Source of the DNA: Albugo candida
Lineage: Eukaryota; Oomycota; Peronosporomycetes; Albuginales; Albuginaceae
Length of the DNA stretch: 64,000 nucleotides
Direction: 5' to 3'
Assembly: GCA_905220665.1 (NCBI GenBank)
Contig: CAJNAR010000175.1
Location: 124,001-188,000 of the forward strand
Under the pieces are notes generated by a model. That model searched no databases and was not told where the DNA came from. It worked only from the letters and a program-made list of their open reading frames with translations. Made by a program: the position numbers and the translations under genes. Shown here piece after piece: positions 21,627 through 32,926 of this stretch (the stretch's first letter is position 1; the number at the start of each line of letters is the position of its first letter).

Positions 21627-23519
21627 TTACTGTTTGATTTGAATGTTTTCGTGAAGCCTCCACGGCTGCCACGAGGTCGTTGACAGTGACTGAACGCATT
21701 GGTTCCCGTCCTGACGCTGTAGTGAAGCATACCGTTCCAAATTTCTTCTGAAAATCGCGTCAATAGCTTCATCAGACAAGCTGACTTCGCTGGAGTGCGC
21801 GTCTAAAGACTTGACGTAAGACGGTGTCTTGATGCTTTCTGTTGCTTTCCAGTCTCTCTGATCGTCCTTTACGCGTTGTTCGTACCGGTGAGTCTCATTT
21901 TGAACGCCCAGGAGACTGGGGTCATGCATAAAGAAGTCGAGGCTGTCTTTGGTCGGTGGTACGTTTTCAACTATTCTTTCCTGCTGCTTGGAACTAACAT
22001 AGAAATTTGTAGCATGTAACTTCGTTGCCAATTTGTCTATAGAATCTTCCGGTAGAGCGATCTGAGGCGATAAAATTATATTCTCGTTGAAGATGAGCTC
22101 ACTTTCACACACAAGTGGCCGCGAAGTCTTTATTTCTTTGACTGGATTGCGAGTTGCAATTGGGTTTTCTGGGATTTTCTTAAGCTCCTGGAAGAGGTTT
22201 TTCACGCACTCCAATTGCGATTTCTCCCTTTCCGCTAATTCTCTTCGGATTTCTTCACAGAATTTCTCAATCGCACAATTTGGATCGGTGATTTTTAAAT
22301 CAGGAACTCGGGTTTCTTGCTTACATTTAATCTCCTCAACGAGTTGGCGTTGTCTTTGCAACTCAACGCATATATTTTCGTACTTTTGTTGGGTATCGGC
22401 CACAAATTCGTCTGCCATCGATTTCTTCCTCGACTGTGGAGGAGCAAATGTTGGCTCATAAGAACGCTCGACCGAAGTATTATGGATGCTACTTGGAGCA
22501 AAAGTCGGCTCAAGAAAATGCTCGACCGGAGCTTGATGTCGGACAATCGGGGCAAAAGTGGGCTCATAAGATCGCTCGACCGCAGCTTGATGCTTGACGA
22601 TCGGAGCGCAAGGCGGATTATCATTTTTTGTGGCTTGTGAGACCAGAGCTTCTCTCTTTGAGATTTTCTCGCGTCGTTCTTTTTCTTCATTTTCTAGCTT
22701 CAAGCGCTGCTGGAGTTGAATATTTTCCCATTCTCTCCGTTCTTCTTGCTCTCTCATACGTTTTTCTTCTTCTTTTCGCTGATTTTTCTCATCAATTTGC
22801 TTCCGTAAAGCATTATTCATATCCTGCTGCTGCTGTTTCTTTCGCATCACTTCCTCGCCCATAGACCCGCGGAGATCTGTCCGAACGCGTCGGCCACTAG
22901 GCTGTGTGTTTATCGGTTGAGCTTGCCATTGATGAATGGGCGCGAGTGCTTGCTGAGATTGTACCCTTTCCATCTGAGAATACGTTTCTGGCCAGTTGTT
23001 GTCTCGTTCGGAAGTAGTTGATATGTCCTCTGGAAAGCCGTTTTGAAAGCTTTCGTGATACCCGTTTTCGATGGTAAATGTCGGCTGGGGTGCTATCATT
23101 TGTTCGGTGTACCGCATATCATAAGGTATATCTCTCCTCGAGTCAGAATGGTTCAATTGTGGCGTCACATAATCTGAACGTTGGGGATGGAAGCCCCTCG
23201 AATCGTGCGCTAAATATGGCGCTTGTTGCTGCAAAGTTTGCTCCGGTACTCTGTGCTGACCTCGAGCAAAATTACTATGATTATCGTAATCGTTGTGTCC
23301 CAAATTGTCAAACAAACCTCGGCCTTGTCTCTTATCGAGATCATCGTCCGATGGAGCTGCGATTGACGGAGACGGCAGCGGCCAAGCTCCATGCTTTTCA
23401 AATTCCTTTTCTCGTTGTTTGCGTACATTTTGCTCTTGTACTTGCTGAGCAAGTGCTTGGGAGTATTCGCGTTGACGACGAAGCCTCTGTTCCTTCTCAA
23501 AAGCATCATCGGCAAACAT
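21627..23519 (-). CDS. Coiled-coil protein, CSPP1/CCDC66-like
   Basis: One ATG-initiated minus-strand frame of 630 residues ending 23 nt from the stop of the convergent prominin-like gene. It has two blocks of the type RRQREYSQALAQQVQEQN (residues 14-31) and MNNALRKQIDEKNQRKEEEK (about 240-260), the latter followed by a long charged helix. Short repeats of Y-x-x-x-L-x-x-Q-[VI]-x-E-x-N kind occur in the CSPP1/CCDC66 group of centrosome and cilium proteins. Residues about 306-359 are three tandem 18-residue repeats ending SYEPTF or FLEPTF. The N-terminal third is Gln/Asp/Arg-rich and disordered. Albugo has lost flagella in some stages but makes zoospores, so a basal-body role is plausible; this is inference. 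Confidence 0.6.
   Translation of the reverse strand: MFADDAFEKEQRLRRQREYSQALAQQVQEQNVRKQREKEFEKHGAWPLPSPSIAAPSDDDLDKRQGRGLFDNLGHNDYDNHSNFARGQHRVPEQTLQQQAPYLAHDSRGFHPQRSDYVTPQLNHSDSRRDIPYDMRYTEQMIAPQPTFTIENGYHESFQNGFPEDISTTSERDNNWPETYSQMERVQSQQALAPIHQWQAQPINTQPSGRRVRTDLRGSMGEEVMRKKQQQQDMNNALRKQIDEKNQRKEEEKRMREQEERREWENIQLQQRLKLENEEKERREKISKREALVSQATKNDNPPCAPIVKHQAAVERSYEPTFAPIVRHQAPVEHFLEPTFAPSSIHNTSVERSYEPTFAPPQSRKKSMADEFVADTQQKYENICVELQRQRQLVEEIKCKQETRVPDLKITDPNCAIEKFCEEIRRELAEREKSQLECVKNLFQELKKIPENPIATRNPVKEIKTSRPLVCESELIFNENIILSPQIALPEDSIDKLATKLHATNFYVSSKQQERIVENVPPTKDSLDFFMHDPSLLGVQNETHRYEQRVKDDQRDWKATESIKTPSYVKSLDAHSSEVSLSDEAIDAIFRRNLERYASLQRQDGNQCVQSLSTTSWQPWRLHENIQIKQ
22441..22602 (-). 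repeat. Three tandem 54-bp coding repeats
   Basis: Units start at 22441, 22495 and 22549, each 54 bp with in-frame variation, encoding 18 residues of the pattern API-x-[KR]-H-x-x-x-VE-x-x-x-EPTF. The units have diverged at a number of positions, so the array is not brand new. Confidence 0.85.
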
Positions 23520-23776
23520 TGAGAGAACAAAGCCTGGAAACGAGCGCGGATTGGAGAGGTGAAATGGCAGCTATTTTTAATTTATTGTGATGGAAACTTG
23601 AAAGCTGTTTTCGTGTCTCTTGGACGCACGTAGAGCAGATATGTTGCAGTGACATTGCAATCGCAACAAAATGGGCTTTTGCGCTGCACCAATTTCTCGT
23701 AAAATTAATTGCAATTAAATTGATTGCCTGTTCCCTATAATATCCCTTTATAACTAATGTCCTGGGATACATAATA
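23520..23776. promoter_or_regulatory. Short divergent promoter region
   Basis: Only 257 nt separate the start codons of the coiled-coil gene (-) and the VPS9 gene (+), so both promoters and leaders lie here. No TATA box is evident. A CAATTTCTCGTAAAATTAATTGC stretch at about 23689-23711 contains TCTCGT, not a convincing initiator. Confidence 0.5.
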
Positions 23777-25570
23777 ATGATTCGTGATCCATGGCATGCG
23801 CATAGTTTCGTCGCGTGTAGCGAGGCAAAATGCGTCAATTTTACGCAACAATTTTCTAATATTTATAAAAGCATAGTGCACTATCAAAAGTGTTTTATTT
23901 GTAGCGGTGAAGTGTCTATAAAAAGCATTGGTAAACGTCCTTATTCCATCCCAAATAAGCCTGCAAATCATGCACATTGGCGTGATTTCAGCCTCATGTC
24001 CAACGACGCGCTCTGCCAATGTCTCCTGTGCGGCATTCATGTTCACCGTCGATGCCTCTCTCACGTCCACGCGCATCGGTTCTGCCGTCATATTCAAAAT
24101 TCCGACATCGATCCTTATCTTCCGCACTGCGAAAATCGATATTCAGTTGCCAAAGGCTCAAAGCCAACAAAATCGCAAAAAATTGCAAAATTTTCAATCA
24201 CTTTTCTGGTCGATTTACTGCTTAGAGACTCGAAATTGGCACTTGAAAGAGAAAAATTGGATGCACAATGGAAAGATTCGAAAAGCTCTTTCGTTTCGTC
24301 TTATTTGAGGCGATATGCTCCAGTACTGATGGCTAGCGGGGTAGTTGGAGCTGTTGCATTGGGTCCTGCTGCTGGTTTGATCGCTGCTTTATCTACTGTG
24401 GCGCCATCGGCTGCCTTTGGAATGGAAGCCCTTGTTGCTGGAGTTGGTATATCGGCCGCATTTGTCTCGATTCAAAATCGACCGAATGCATCCGATGACA
24501 CAAATTGGGCGATGGAAATCTGCCGCGAATGTCAATTAATCCCTCCGAGTGTCAAAAGCGATGCGTTTTTTAAAAGAGATGCTGAATTTCTGCATCGATT
24601 TGCTCCTGCTCAACTCAGGAATCCATCAAAGTCGGCTGCATTCCCATCGACTGACGAAGTGTATCGTTTTTTTTTCGATGTGTTTGCGTCAAGAGAGGAA
24701 GCTCTCAGTCATCTGAATGCGTTGTTTTGCCGTAAAGTGAAGGAACGGCATACGATTCGCACCGAAGAACTTTTAAAAAATGGACCTAATACATCAGAAT
24801 CAAAAGAAACGAGAATTGCAGCCTGTCGAGAGACATTTGAGGATGTAAAGATGTATGTGGCTCATGTGTTGGGAGTCGCACTGCAAATGTTTCCTTCGTT
24901 CACGACGTCCGAAGTGTCGATTTTGATGTGCTCTGAAGCGGTTGAACGTGTGATTTTCGATGGTTTAGCTTCGATTGTGAGGAATAGAGTGTATCAGGCA
25001 TTCCAAGAGGAGGATCGGTCCTTCAGGAGCTGTGTTGTTGAGCTACAACGGCAGCATTTTGAAGAGTGCGAAATGAAATCACAAGTCGAATGGGAACGGA
25101 GAGATTTATGGGATGAGAATTTAAGCCTCGCAGAAAATCTACTTGAACGAATGATTCACAAAACACATTCTCCACTCTCAAAACTGAAGCTGTTATGTGA
25201 GTCCTTCCGACAGATTGCATCGTTTGCCGATACTTTTTATGGAAATGCATCTTCGGCCGACATTTTGATCCCAATTTTATGTCTTGTGGTCATATTATCG
25301 ACCCGAATTCCATTAAAACACTTTGTATCAGAGATGGTGCTGATCTCATACTTTATGGAAGGTGGAGGCAAAGGTGCGGAAGGGTACGTGCTCACGACAT
25401 TTGAGGCTATGATTCAGATCATCGTGACAATTGATCGCTCTATTCTGCACGATGCAGCTCTTCGAGACGTACGATTGGTACTGGAAAGAGGTCGTAATCA
25501 CATGGAAGGCAGTCAACGGTCCAAAGATGGCGAGGAAACGGAAGAATTTTACGACGCGCAAAGTGTTTGA
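23777..25570 (+). CDS. VPS9-domain protein (Rab5-type GEF) with zinc finger
   Basis: Single-exon gene of 597 residues. Residues about 35-105 contain paired Cys/His ligands (CFIC, CQCLLC, H-x3-C, H-x3-C) of a C1/FYVE-like zinc fold, which could bind a membrane lipid. Residues about 185-235 are unusually hydrophobic and Gly/Ala-rich (ASGVVGAVALGPAAGLIAAL), like a membrane hairpin. The last quarter is a VPS9 domain: helical lead-in ending LSKLKLLCESFRQI, then SSADILIPILCLVVILS with the Asp and Pro expected for Rab5 contact, EMVLISYFMEGGG and GYVLTTFEAMIQIIV with the conserved Tyr. VPS9 domains load Rab5-family GTPases on early endosomes. The start ATG directly precedes the zinc region. A C-terminal acidic tail (GEETEEFYDAQS) follows. 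Confidence 0.85.
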   Translation: MIRDPWHAHSFVACSEAKCVNFTQQFSNIYKSIVHYQKCFICSGEVSIKSIGKRPYSIPNKPANHAHWRDFSLMSNDALCQCLLCGIHVHRRCLSHVHAHRFCRHIQNSDIDPYLPHCENRYSVAKGSKPTKSQKIAKFSITFLVDLLLRDSKLALEREKLDAQWKDSKSSFVSSYLRRYAPVLMASGVVGAVALGPAAGLIAALSTVAPSAAFGMEALVAGVGISAAFVSIQNRPNASDDTNWAMEICRECQLIPPSVKSDAFFKRDAEFLHRFAPAQLRNPSKSAAFPSTDEVYRFFFDVFASREEALSHLNALFCRKVKERHTIRTEELLKNGPNTSESKETRIAACRETFEDVKMYVAHVLGVALQMFPSFTTSEVSILMCSEAVERVIFDGLASIVRNRVYQAFQEEDRSFRSCVVELQRQHFEECEMKSQVEWERRDLWDENLSLAENLLERMIHKTHSPLSKLKLLCESFRQIASFADTFYGNASSADILIPILCLVVILSTRIPLKHFVSEMVLISYFMEGGGKGAEGYVLTTFEAMIQIIVTIDRSILHDAALRDVRLVLERGRNHMEGSQRSKDGEETEEFYDAQSV

Positions 25571-28500
25571 TAATTCGATCAGAAATTATGGTTCAAACTA
25601 ATCCGTGCTTTTGCAATGCGAAGCGATGTGGTGCATGATTCTGTACCAGTCAAGCATCGTCAGTTTATACAAGCCGTGTACCAGTATCCCAAGCATACTT
25701 CCTTCACATCCAGCCGCCGCAGAAGCAAAGACTCGATTAATATCGGTTGAAAATGATAGAGGAATCGATTCTGGTTTTATTCCTGCCGGAATCAGCGTGT
25801 TTATCGGAATGCACTTACACAAATGCATACTATTATTCGCATATCATTCTTCCTGCTCGCCTGTTTTGTAGACAGATAATGTTCTGCCGGTGACGAATAA
25901 AAAATGTGCTATAATCTCTGTGTCTGTTTCCATCTTAGAGCGCGATCGTTGTGCACGTAATTGAATAGAAATGATTTTATATTCTACATAGCATCTACAC
26001 GCTGTACTTGCACATATAGCTGCAAATTATGTGCTTTTGCTCTATTTCGTTCATGCTTACTTGAATTCAAAAAATCTACGGAACGTATGGTAAGATCCTC
26101 GATATCAGGGCTTCAAGTACACAGGCTTGAAAGGCTTGATTGAGGGGTCTCAAGCTTTCTTGCTGGTACAAAATGTTGATTTGATCAATGGACGATCCAG
26201 GGCATTCTTCATGAAGCCTGTCGACCTACAATGGTAAGCACAGCGTATTCGTCTTCGATTCTCACATGATCAGGAGCTTGTAGAATGGCGAATTGTGATG
26301 ATTGGTTGTAGCTAGAAAAGAGAGTTGATGCGTATCGAGTCAAAAGGTATTGATGCGCCAGTATTGATCCAAGAACCATAATTCCATCAGACGTTATTGC
26401 CAAACACGCGGCTGAGATCAAGATTGCTGATGCAGAAGTCTTGAGGACTGTTTCTCCAGGATCCAATGCCTCGTTGCTAAGTAAAATTAGAGCTGGGAAT
26501 CCAAGAAAAGCAGAATGTAATTCCCACAGCTATAAGAGACTATTTTGACGCGTATGCCGGATGTATTGCACACACGGATCGACGAAAATGCTACATGATT
26601 ACATAGCGGTTGTTACCGAAAGTGAGGCATGGAAATACCTGGTTCCGAGAGCTAGATGATGGCTAACGACGCGCGTTTGAAGACGCAGTCATTAATCCTA
26701 TTCTCTACTGCTGAGATCATACTTAGGAAATTGCTTTCTGGGGCTTAGAGAGAATTTATGATGCTACTCTCATCTAAATACTACCGAAACCATTGCGGGA
26801 AGCGTATCCGGAACTCAAATACCTTTGCTATGATCTTTTTGCGCCTTCCAAACGCAAAACAAATTCCTTAACGAATTGGTTAAGGAGGCAATCTGCAGAC
26901 TTCCTGAGCTGAAAAGCCCAGCTGCGTTCAGCACCTTTTCGTAATAGATTCGTTACAAATTAGGAGCAGGCAATTTCGGCACAGACCCTATTATACCTTC
27001 TGAAGCCACTTCCATGCCTCGATATCCAACTTGCGGCCTAGAAAATCCAGCTGGTTCTCGGAGTTATTCTTCGGGATGATGCCATGCATCATAGACTTTA
27101 AGCCAAAGCAGCCTCTTTTCTTCAAGAAAATTGATGACCGAAATTCGCGATTCGCTGCCATTCTACCTTTGGTCATCCGAATGAAGCAGCAAGATGACCA
27201 AGCACAAGCTCCGGTAACGGCCACAAGAAAACTGGAAAAGGCGAAGGTGCAACATATCACCGAAAAGCTACAATTACTGTCCGAAACGAAAACAAAGGAG
27301 TCAAAGATCGATGATCCAAAAAAGTGGATGTGGAACGATCCTCGGAACGCTATAGCTGAATTGTGTTGGGATTACACTTACAAGCAGCAGAATTTACCGT
27401 GCTCTTGACAAAGAAAAAGCGCTGCAGGCCGCAGTTGGGTGATTGAAACGCGACGAGAAATTAGAGCGATCCTGGAACTTCATACTGCTCTGAGGTCACA
27501 TATCGCTTACTTCGAACCGACCGAAAAGCACTACTGGGTTTTCTTGATGAGATGTCTCAAAGTTACCAAACGCGTTTGCATGCACAAAAGGGCTAAGATT
27601 AGTGAGAAGGAATAAGGAAAGCGTCGAGAACTCCGTCGAGCCATAGTTTAGAAAAAAGGAAAAGTCAAAAAAAATATGGCGAATTTGTAGGTGTCGGCTG
27701 GTCTGAATTTTCTCCGGGTGAATGCAATAGAAGCGAGAAAGCACTTCGAAAAGCAGACTGATTTATTTTTGAGAAATAAATTGCATCCTAAACGCAAACC
27801 GTTAACGAGCTATCGGACGGCACGTTTTGACGGACTGAAAGTTGCTCTCTTGCAGAAACGTTTTTCGCGTATTGCCGGCGTCTGGAGCGAAGACTTTCAC
27901 GAGCTGCTGGCGTTTGACGTCTAGAAATAGTCCCTATGTATCTATGATGTTGACGTTTTCATTGTTTTTGATAAAGGGGATGTACTGCACATCTGAAGCG
28001 TTCCAAGAAGCAAAGGTGTAGTCATTAGGCTTTTTTCGTGGTCGGTAGATATTTATAGCATCAACGGATTGTCTGGGAGCTCTACAAGATTCCAAGCTGA
28101 TTTTTGACCTCGATGTTGGAGGATGTGCAAGCAACTAAGAAACCAGTAGATGTAATCAGCATCGAGATAGCGGCTTTGTTTTCAATAACGCTCAGTATCA
28201 CTTCCGACATTTTCATATAATTCCGATAATTGTCCTTCTACTTGTGAGTGACCAAATAGCTCAAAAACGAACTCAGAATAGTATATTATCCGTCTTTTGC
28301 GGCACCAGTGACACAAGGATAACGACTGTAACATCGCCTTTATCCACAATGAGCAATTAAGCGTCGATCAGTTCCAAAGGCACGATAGGCGCCTGTACGG
28401 AATTGCTAAGACATAGACATTGTAAAAATTATCGCATAAAAGCAGCTTTCACAGGAAACAAGCCTGCTTGCGTGCCAAATATGGCGATCTAATGATTTAA

Positions 28501-31158
28501 AAGGATATCAGAATCTTATCTTTCACAAACTTTTCGAAAATCTCATTGACGCTGAGTTTTGATTTTCCGTAAGTTCCACTCGATAACATCGCTCACAACG
28601 AGCTTACGCATTTGTATTAATATGTTTGCGTTCGAATCATTTCTTCTTCGTTGGTGCGTACCCGAAAATCAAGTCCGAAGTAGGCAGATATTGAAGCAGA
28701 CTGCTGCAAGCTAGACACAACCAGAACCCCACTAGTTCCAAATGTATCCCAGCTACAATCGACGCAATTCTGGCGGAGATATAACGTTGCTGTTCAGCTT
28801 GTACCATATTTTTTTACATCCAATATTACTTTGAGTGGCATGAACCGAGGTTTGAACTAAATGTCTTGCGCTTGTCCTTTACTTGCGAATCTGAACAAGT
28901 ACGCTTAAAATTGAAAGTGGTGTCGTCCGAAATGGATGGGAAGGGCTAAATACAAAGATCGCGATCCATCGAAAGCACATTTTGGAGCTACATCAACTCC
29001 CAGCCAAAAATGTGCTTTGTTAGTGCGCTTGAAAATAGCTTGAAAATAGAAATTTGAATCATGCCACAATTATCTGCCGATCAAACGATGCCATGCAATT
29101 GGGCAGTGACTCGAGAGTTCAATAATATTTGTGTACTATATATCTTTAGATGGGAGTGGATGATGGCAAGTGATGGTATCGTGAGTGACGATGCCCGATA
29201 CACCATGAGCGACACATAATTTGCAGCTTTTAATACATACCCGTGTAAATTTGTCTTAATTTAACAAATCCATAAATATGTGGTTTCACTTTTTGCAGAA
29301 ATAAGAGGTCATTGTGCGCTTTTACTAAACATCGTCATAGCCTTGCCTGATCCGGGAGGATCAAGTAGATGGTGTTGACAGCGTACTTCAAAATTTCGTA
29401 CGACACTCAACATCACTCAGCATCACCTCACCTCAGGTGTAGCTTCGACCATTAGGTACAGCTTTGCGAACATAAAGCACAGTTCTGCTCACGCGTACAT
29501 TGATATGTGATATGTGATGCATCCAGATTGATGCTTGGTAATGCTTTTGAGATGACTAGTATACAGGTTATGCTTTCCACAAAATTGAAAGAGAATCTGA
29601 CCCCTTCAAGGCTCTGCAATCAGATTTGTTTTATCTATTGCTGGCGCCCGCTGAACCTGACATTACTTCTTGAGCTGATGAGGTTCATTTCGTTCTTGAC
29701 CAAATTACACACAAAATCGATGCATGCATCTCAGAAAATCGCTTCCATTTCGAATTACTTTGTGATTTTTCTCAAGAGTCAGATAGACTCTTGTATGTGC
29801 TTTGTTACGGTGAAAGAGGTGGTTTCCAAAATTGTCTTAATCAAAACCGAGCAAGAATGGCAGCAGGCAAGAAATTGTTCAGTTCGTCATTCCTACATAC
29901 TTAGGCTGTGAAGGATACTCATCTCTCCAGAGAGATGCGGCACTTTCTATAGATACCTTCCCAACTTGATCGAGCAAAAAGACTTCAACAACGGTTTGAT
30001 GATGAGGCTGTTGGGTCAGCTGTATATCCGATAGAGCCAACTTTATACTGGAGGGCAAGGATCAGGATCTTGAAATTGCCAACAGTTGGTTTAAAAAGAA
30101 GTAAGTAAGATCTCGCCTGATAAGCTCACATCCAAAACATAAGTTTTCAGTTTGAGTCTATGCAAGAACGATGTACTCCGTCAGAATAGCTGTAGAGCAA
30201 GCGTAGTCAATCTAAAAGATTTTGTCGTCACAGCGTCCAGTTTCTCTGAGGTGAGACTGAATTCCATGAGAACTTAGAACACGCTATCTATGTTAGAAAA
30301 GTGCTACCGTCATGATTCCAAATTTGCTTCAAACGTGGCAGCAGGGATAGTTTCTATAGCGCATCGTGATACTTACATACTCTAGTTCAATCGAGATAGA
30401 AGCGAATGAAATCATAAATCACGGCCGATACTCGCGTTAAGTTAACGAAGATTTTTATAGTAGACTCTTTGTAGTAAGAGAGTATTATTCTGCTGATGTA
30501 TAAGGTCCAGAAGCGTCCTACTTTTTTCACAGAATTCCTACCAGTCTGATCGGTATGGTGTCCGTGCAGGGCTCGAAGGTACGGCAGACTTGGTCGTATT
30601 GAAGATATCTATTTATCCTATTATGCAGTTATGCAGTGCATTTCTGTACTGAGTAGCTGCATGTCTCAATTCGTCCATCTTGAGCAGAAGACCAACTTTT
30701 CTCGTGTCAATTTGCCATTCCAGCTTCTGAAGGTAGCCTATTGCTCGCTAACATTCACTTCCTTATGACTTTGAGAGCCCAAGCTATGGCTGTTCTCCTC
30801 CTTGGATGTATAAAATCACTCGACGCGATTTTTCCACGATCAAGATTACGCATCCGTCATGAGGATCTTTCGATCGAGGTTTCATATACAATGACGCAAT
30901 TTTAGAATTGTCTGCATAGGTACCTTGCCCAAACTCCACGATCATCGGTTCTTACTATGCCAACTATGGCAAAATATGTTCCGAGGTTATGGTGTCATTT
31001 GAGTACATTATGCAAGCGTGCATCCAGTGTTCGTGGCAACAAAGGATACAAACTGTCAGAAGATTTCTCGGATACAAGTATAAGGACCTATAAAGGAGCT
31101 TCATAGTCTACCTAGTCCTTGCATGTGGGCTAAAAGTATTTAGAATTAAATTAATATA
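25571..31158. other. Long gene-poor stretch
   Basis: About 5.6 kb with no supported gene. The longest frames are 125 codons at 27031-27408 (+), 134 at 29507-29911 (+), 85 at 26209-26466 (-) and 77 at 27691-27924 (+). The 27.0-27.9 kb pieces are Lys/Arg-rich with some protein look and could be remnants of one transposon ORF, but no motif supports a family. The 26209-26466 piece (TSASAILISAACLAITSDG...) is hydrophobic and Ala/Ser-rich and could be a relic. I saw no RNA gene. Confidence 0.4.
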
Positions 31159-31210
31159 GGGCATTGATATCCCGATACTCATTCAAAATACATCATGCCT
31201 ACTTAAATGA
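31159..31210 (+). repeat. End fragment of the GGGTATTGATATCCCGAC-type TIR element
   Basis: GGGCATTGATATCCCGATAC... through CATGCCTACTTAAATGA matches the left end of the element at 47256. It breaks off at 31211, where a different repeat family (GGGAATCGTTATTCAGCCC) begins. Confidence 0.65.
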
Positions 31211-31330
31211 GGGAATCGTTATTCAGCCCCCACTTTTTTGTTAATCAGCCCCCAGCCTTCATAAATTAATGGTAATCGTGACCTCTGGTTGGTTTGAGTA
31301 AATATAACAGAATAAATAAAATAAAATTAC
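31211..31330 (+). repeat. Outer copy of Mutator-like terminal repeat, left
   Basis: Begins GGGAATCGTTATTCAGCCC and contains the family core CCATAAATTAATGG...GTGACCTCTGGTTGG, ending in an A/T tract AATAAAATAAAATTAC. A second copy of the same unit starts immediately at 31331. Confidence 0.7.
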
Positions 31331-32072
31331 GGGAATCGTTATTCAGCCCCCACCCTCTATAAATTCATGGATTTCGTGGCCTCTGATTGGTCTGAATAAA
31401 TGCAGCGGAATAAATAAAATATACATAAATCACACAGTTATCTCCTGCAACTTCAATTTACCTGTAGGCCTGATGACATCTGCAATGGGCTATCCTTGCG
31501 CCCATGCTTTTCGTCATCAAGTAATACCGCTGACTGTTGATGATTTTGATCAGCAATGGTGGAAGGTACAGCCAATGCCAGTTCATATTGAGGCTGGGAC
31601 CATGCCAATTGGAATTGAAATAGCATTGAAGAGGATAAATGATGAGTATGAGAATGCTTCCAATCATCGTAAGCGTGCCCTGCTAGACTATGTATTGGCA
31701 GTCCCAGAGACAGAAAGTCGCGATCCTGTGCAAGTGCGCACGCGTGGTAGGCCATCGAGCTCAACGCAGCGACTTCCATCGCAGTTTGCATGTTAGCGCT
31801 GCGTTGGATGCTCCGGTGCATCGCCGAAGATGTCGAAAATGCCAAAAGACAGGTCACAATGCCAGAACCTGCCGTCAAGAAGCAACAGTAGCACCAACAG
31901 CACCAGCAACACTTGCAGCAGTAGATTTACATACAGATAAGTAGTACAAAATTTGCAGCAACCGAAGTTTTTTTTCATTTTATTGTTTTCATTTCGTTGC
32001 ATTTATTCAGACCAATCAGAGGCCACACTTTCCATTAATTTTATGAAGGGTGGGGGCTTATTGACGATTCCC
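31331..32072 (+). mobile_element. Truncated Mutator-like element with long TIRs
   Basis: Left end GGGAATCGTTATTCAGCCC at 31331 and right end CGATTCCC at 32072 (reverse complement GGGAATCG), with about 100 bp of matching inverted repeats (both contain the reverse or forward form of GTGGCCTCTGATTGGTCTGA). The inside holds the C-terminal part of a MULE transposase. At 742 bp it lacks the catalytic core, so it is non-autonomous. Confidence 0.7.
31441..31944 (+). pseudogene. MULE transposase, C-terminal SWIM and zinc-knuckle fragment
   Basis: One frame (31473-31796) reads TSAMGYPCAHAF, the end of a SWIM zinc site, then LTVDDFDQQWWK and TRGRPSSSTQRLPSQF, the usual linker before a zinc knuckle in MULE transposases. 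A stop follows, and the knuckle itself, CRKCQKTGHNARTC (C-x2-C-x4-H-x4-C), lies in another frame at about 31834-31875. The coding region is therefore both truncated at its 5' side and frameshifted. It ends in an Ala/Pro/Thr-rich tail. Confidence 0.7.
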
Positions 32073-32090
32073 GTAATTTTATTTTATTTA

Positions 32091-32282
32091 GGGAGCCGCT
32101 AACCAGCCCCCAGCCTCCATAAATTGATAGATTCGTGGCCTCTGATTGGTTTGAACAAATATATCAGAGTAAATAAAATAAAATTACGAGAATCGCTATC
32201 CAGCCTCAACCTACATAAATTAATGGAAGACGAGGCCTCTGATTGGTCTGAATAGATGCAACGGAATAAAATACAATAAAAT
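32091..32282 (+). repeat. Two further copies of the Mutator-like terminal repeat
   Basis: Units start at 32091 (GGGAGCCGCTAACCAGCCC) and 32188 (GAGAATCGCTATCCAGCC), each with the CATAAATT and GGCCTCTGATTGGT core and the terminal AATAAAATAAAATTAC or similar. Both are in direct orientation, unlike the inverted end at 32072. Confidence 0.7.
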
Positions 32283-32900
32283 CAGGCTTCAACTCATCAG
32301 ACCCAACTTTCAGCAATGCATGCCACCTTCGCTGCTTCGATGAGCTACCTTGAGACAACTTGGCTGGTTTACAAGGAGGGTTTTTTTGCTATCCTACACA
32401 ATAGGCGCCATATGGGCATGTACTAACATTTTGGTTGGAGTGCGTCCATGCTGCTCTCAATAAATGGATCTCTGTGTCAACAGGTAATTTGTATTGTATG
32501 CTAATTGTGCTGGCAAAAGTTACATTTATCTGACAATTCATTTATTGTAGGTGATCTACTCTCAGTGGATTCAGCAGTTCGCCTTGCTTGCGACGGCCAG
32601 CTTGCTGTCATTGTGCAGCAAATGCAAAGCAGCACCAACAGCACCAACAACACCTGCAGCAGTAGATTTGAATATAGACCTAGCCAATCTTAATATTGTA
32701 AAACCGCTTCTTAGAACATATACTCGGAGAAGGGTACTCTTTTTAGCCAATTATGACTCGTAATCATGGCTTAAAGTGCTATATTTTTTTAAGGATTTCA
32801 TTACACTGTTTATCTAGTTCTTTAACTACCTTCCTTATCCTATCATGAGCCCCTGACCGTGTGAATATTGTTGAATCAAAGGGGTTGGAAGGAGAGGCGC
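32283..32900. other. Decayed second MULE tail, otherwise featureless
   Basis: At 32610-32690 the sequence encoding SKCKAAPTAPTTPAAVDLNI resembles the tail of the MULE transposase at 31890-31935 (ATVAPTAPATLAAVDLH), so this is a diverged second copy of that gene end. Nothing else is recognised. Confidence 0.5.
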
Positions 32901-32926
32901 GATGTTCCGGAAAAGTGAAAAGTGCG

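Noticed and set aside
31453..31878. Minus-strand protein of 141 codons
   Set aside because: It lies antisense to the MULE transposase tail, which has recognisable SWIM and zinc-knuckle motifs.
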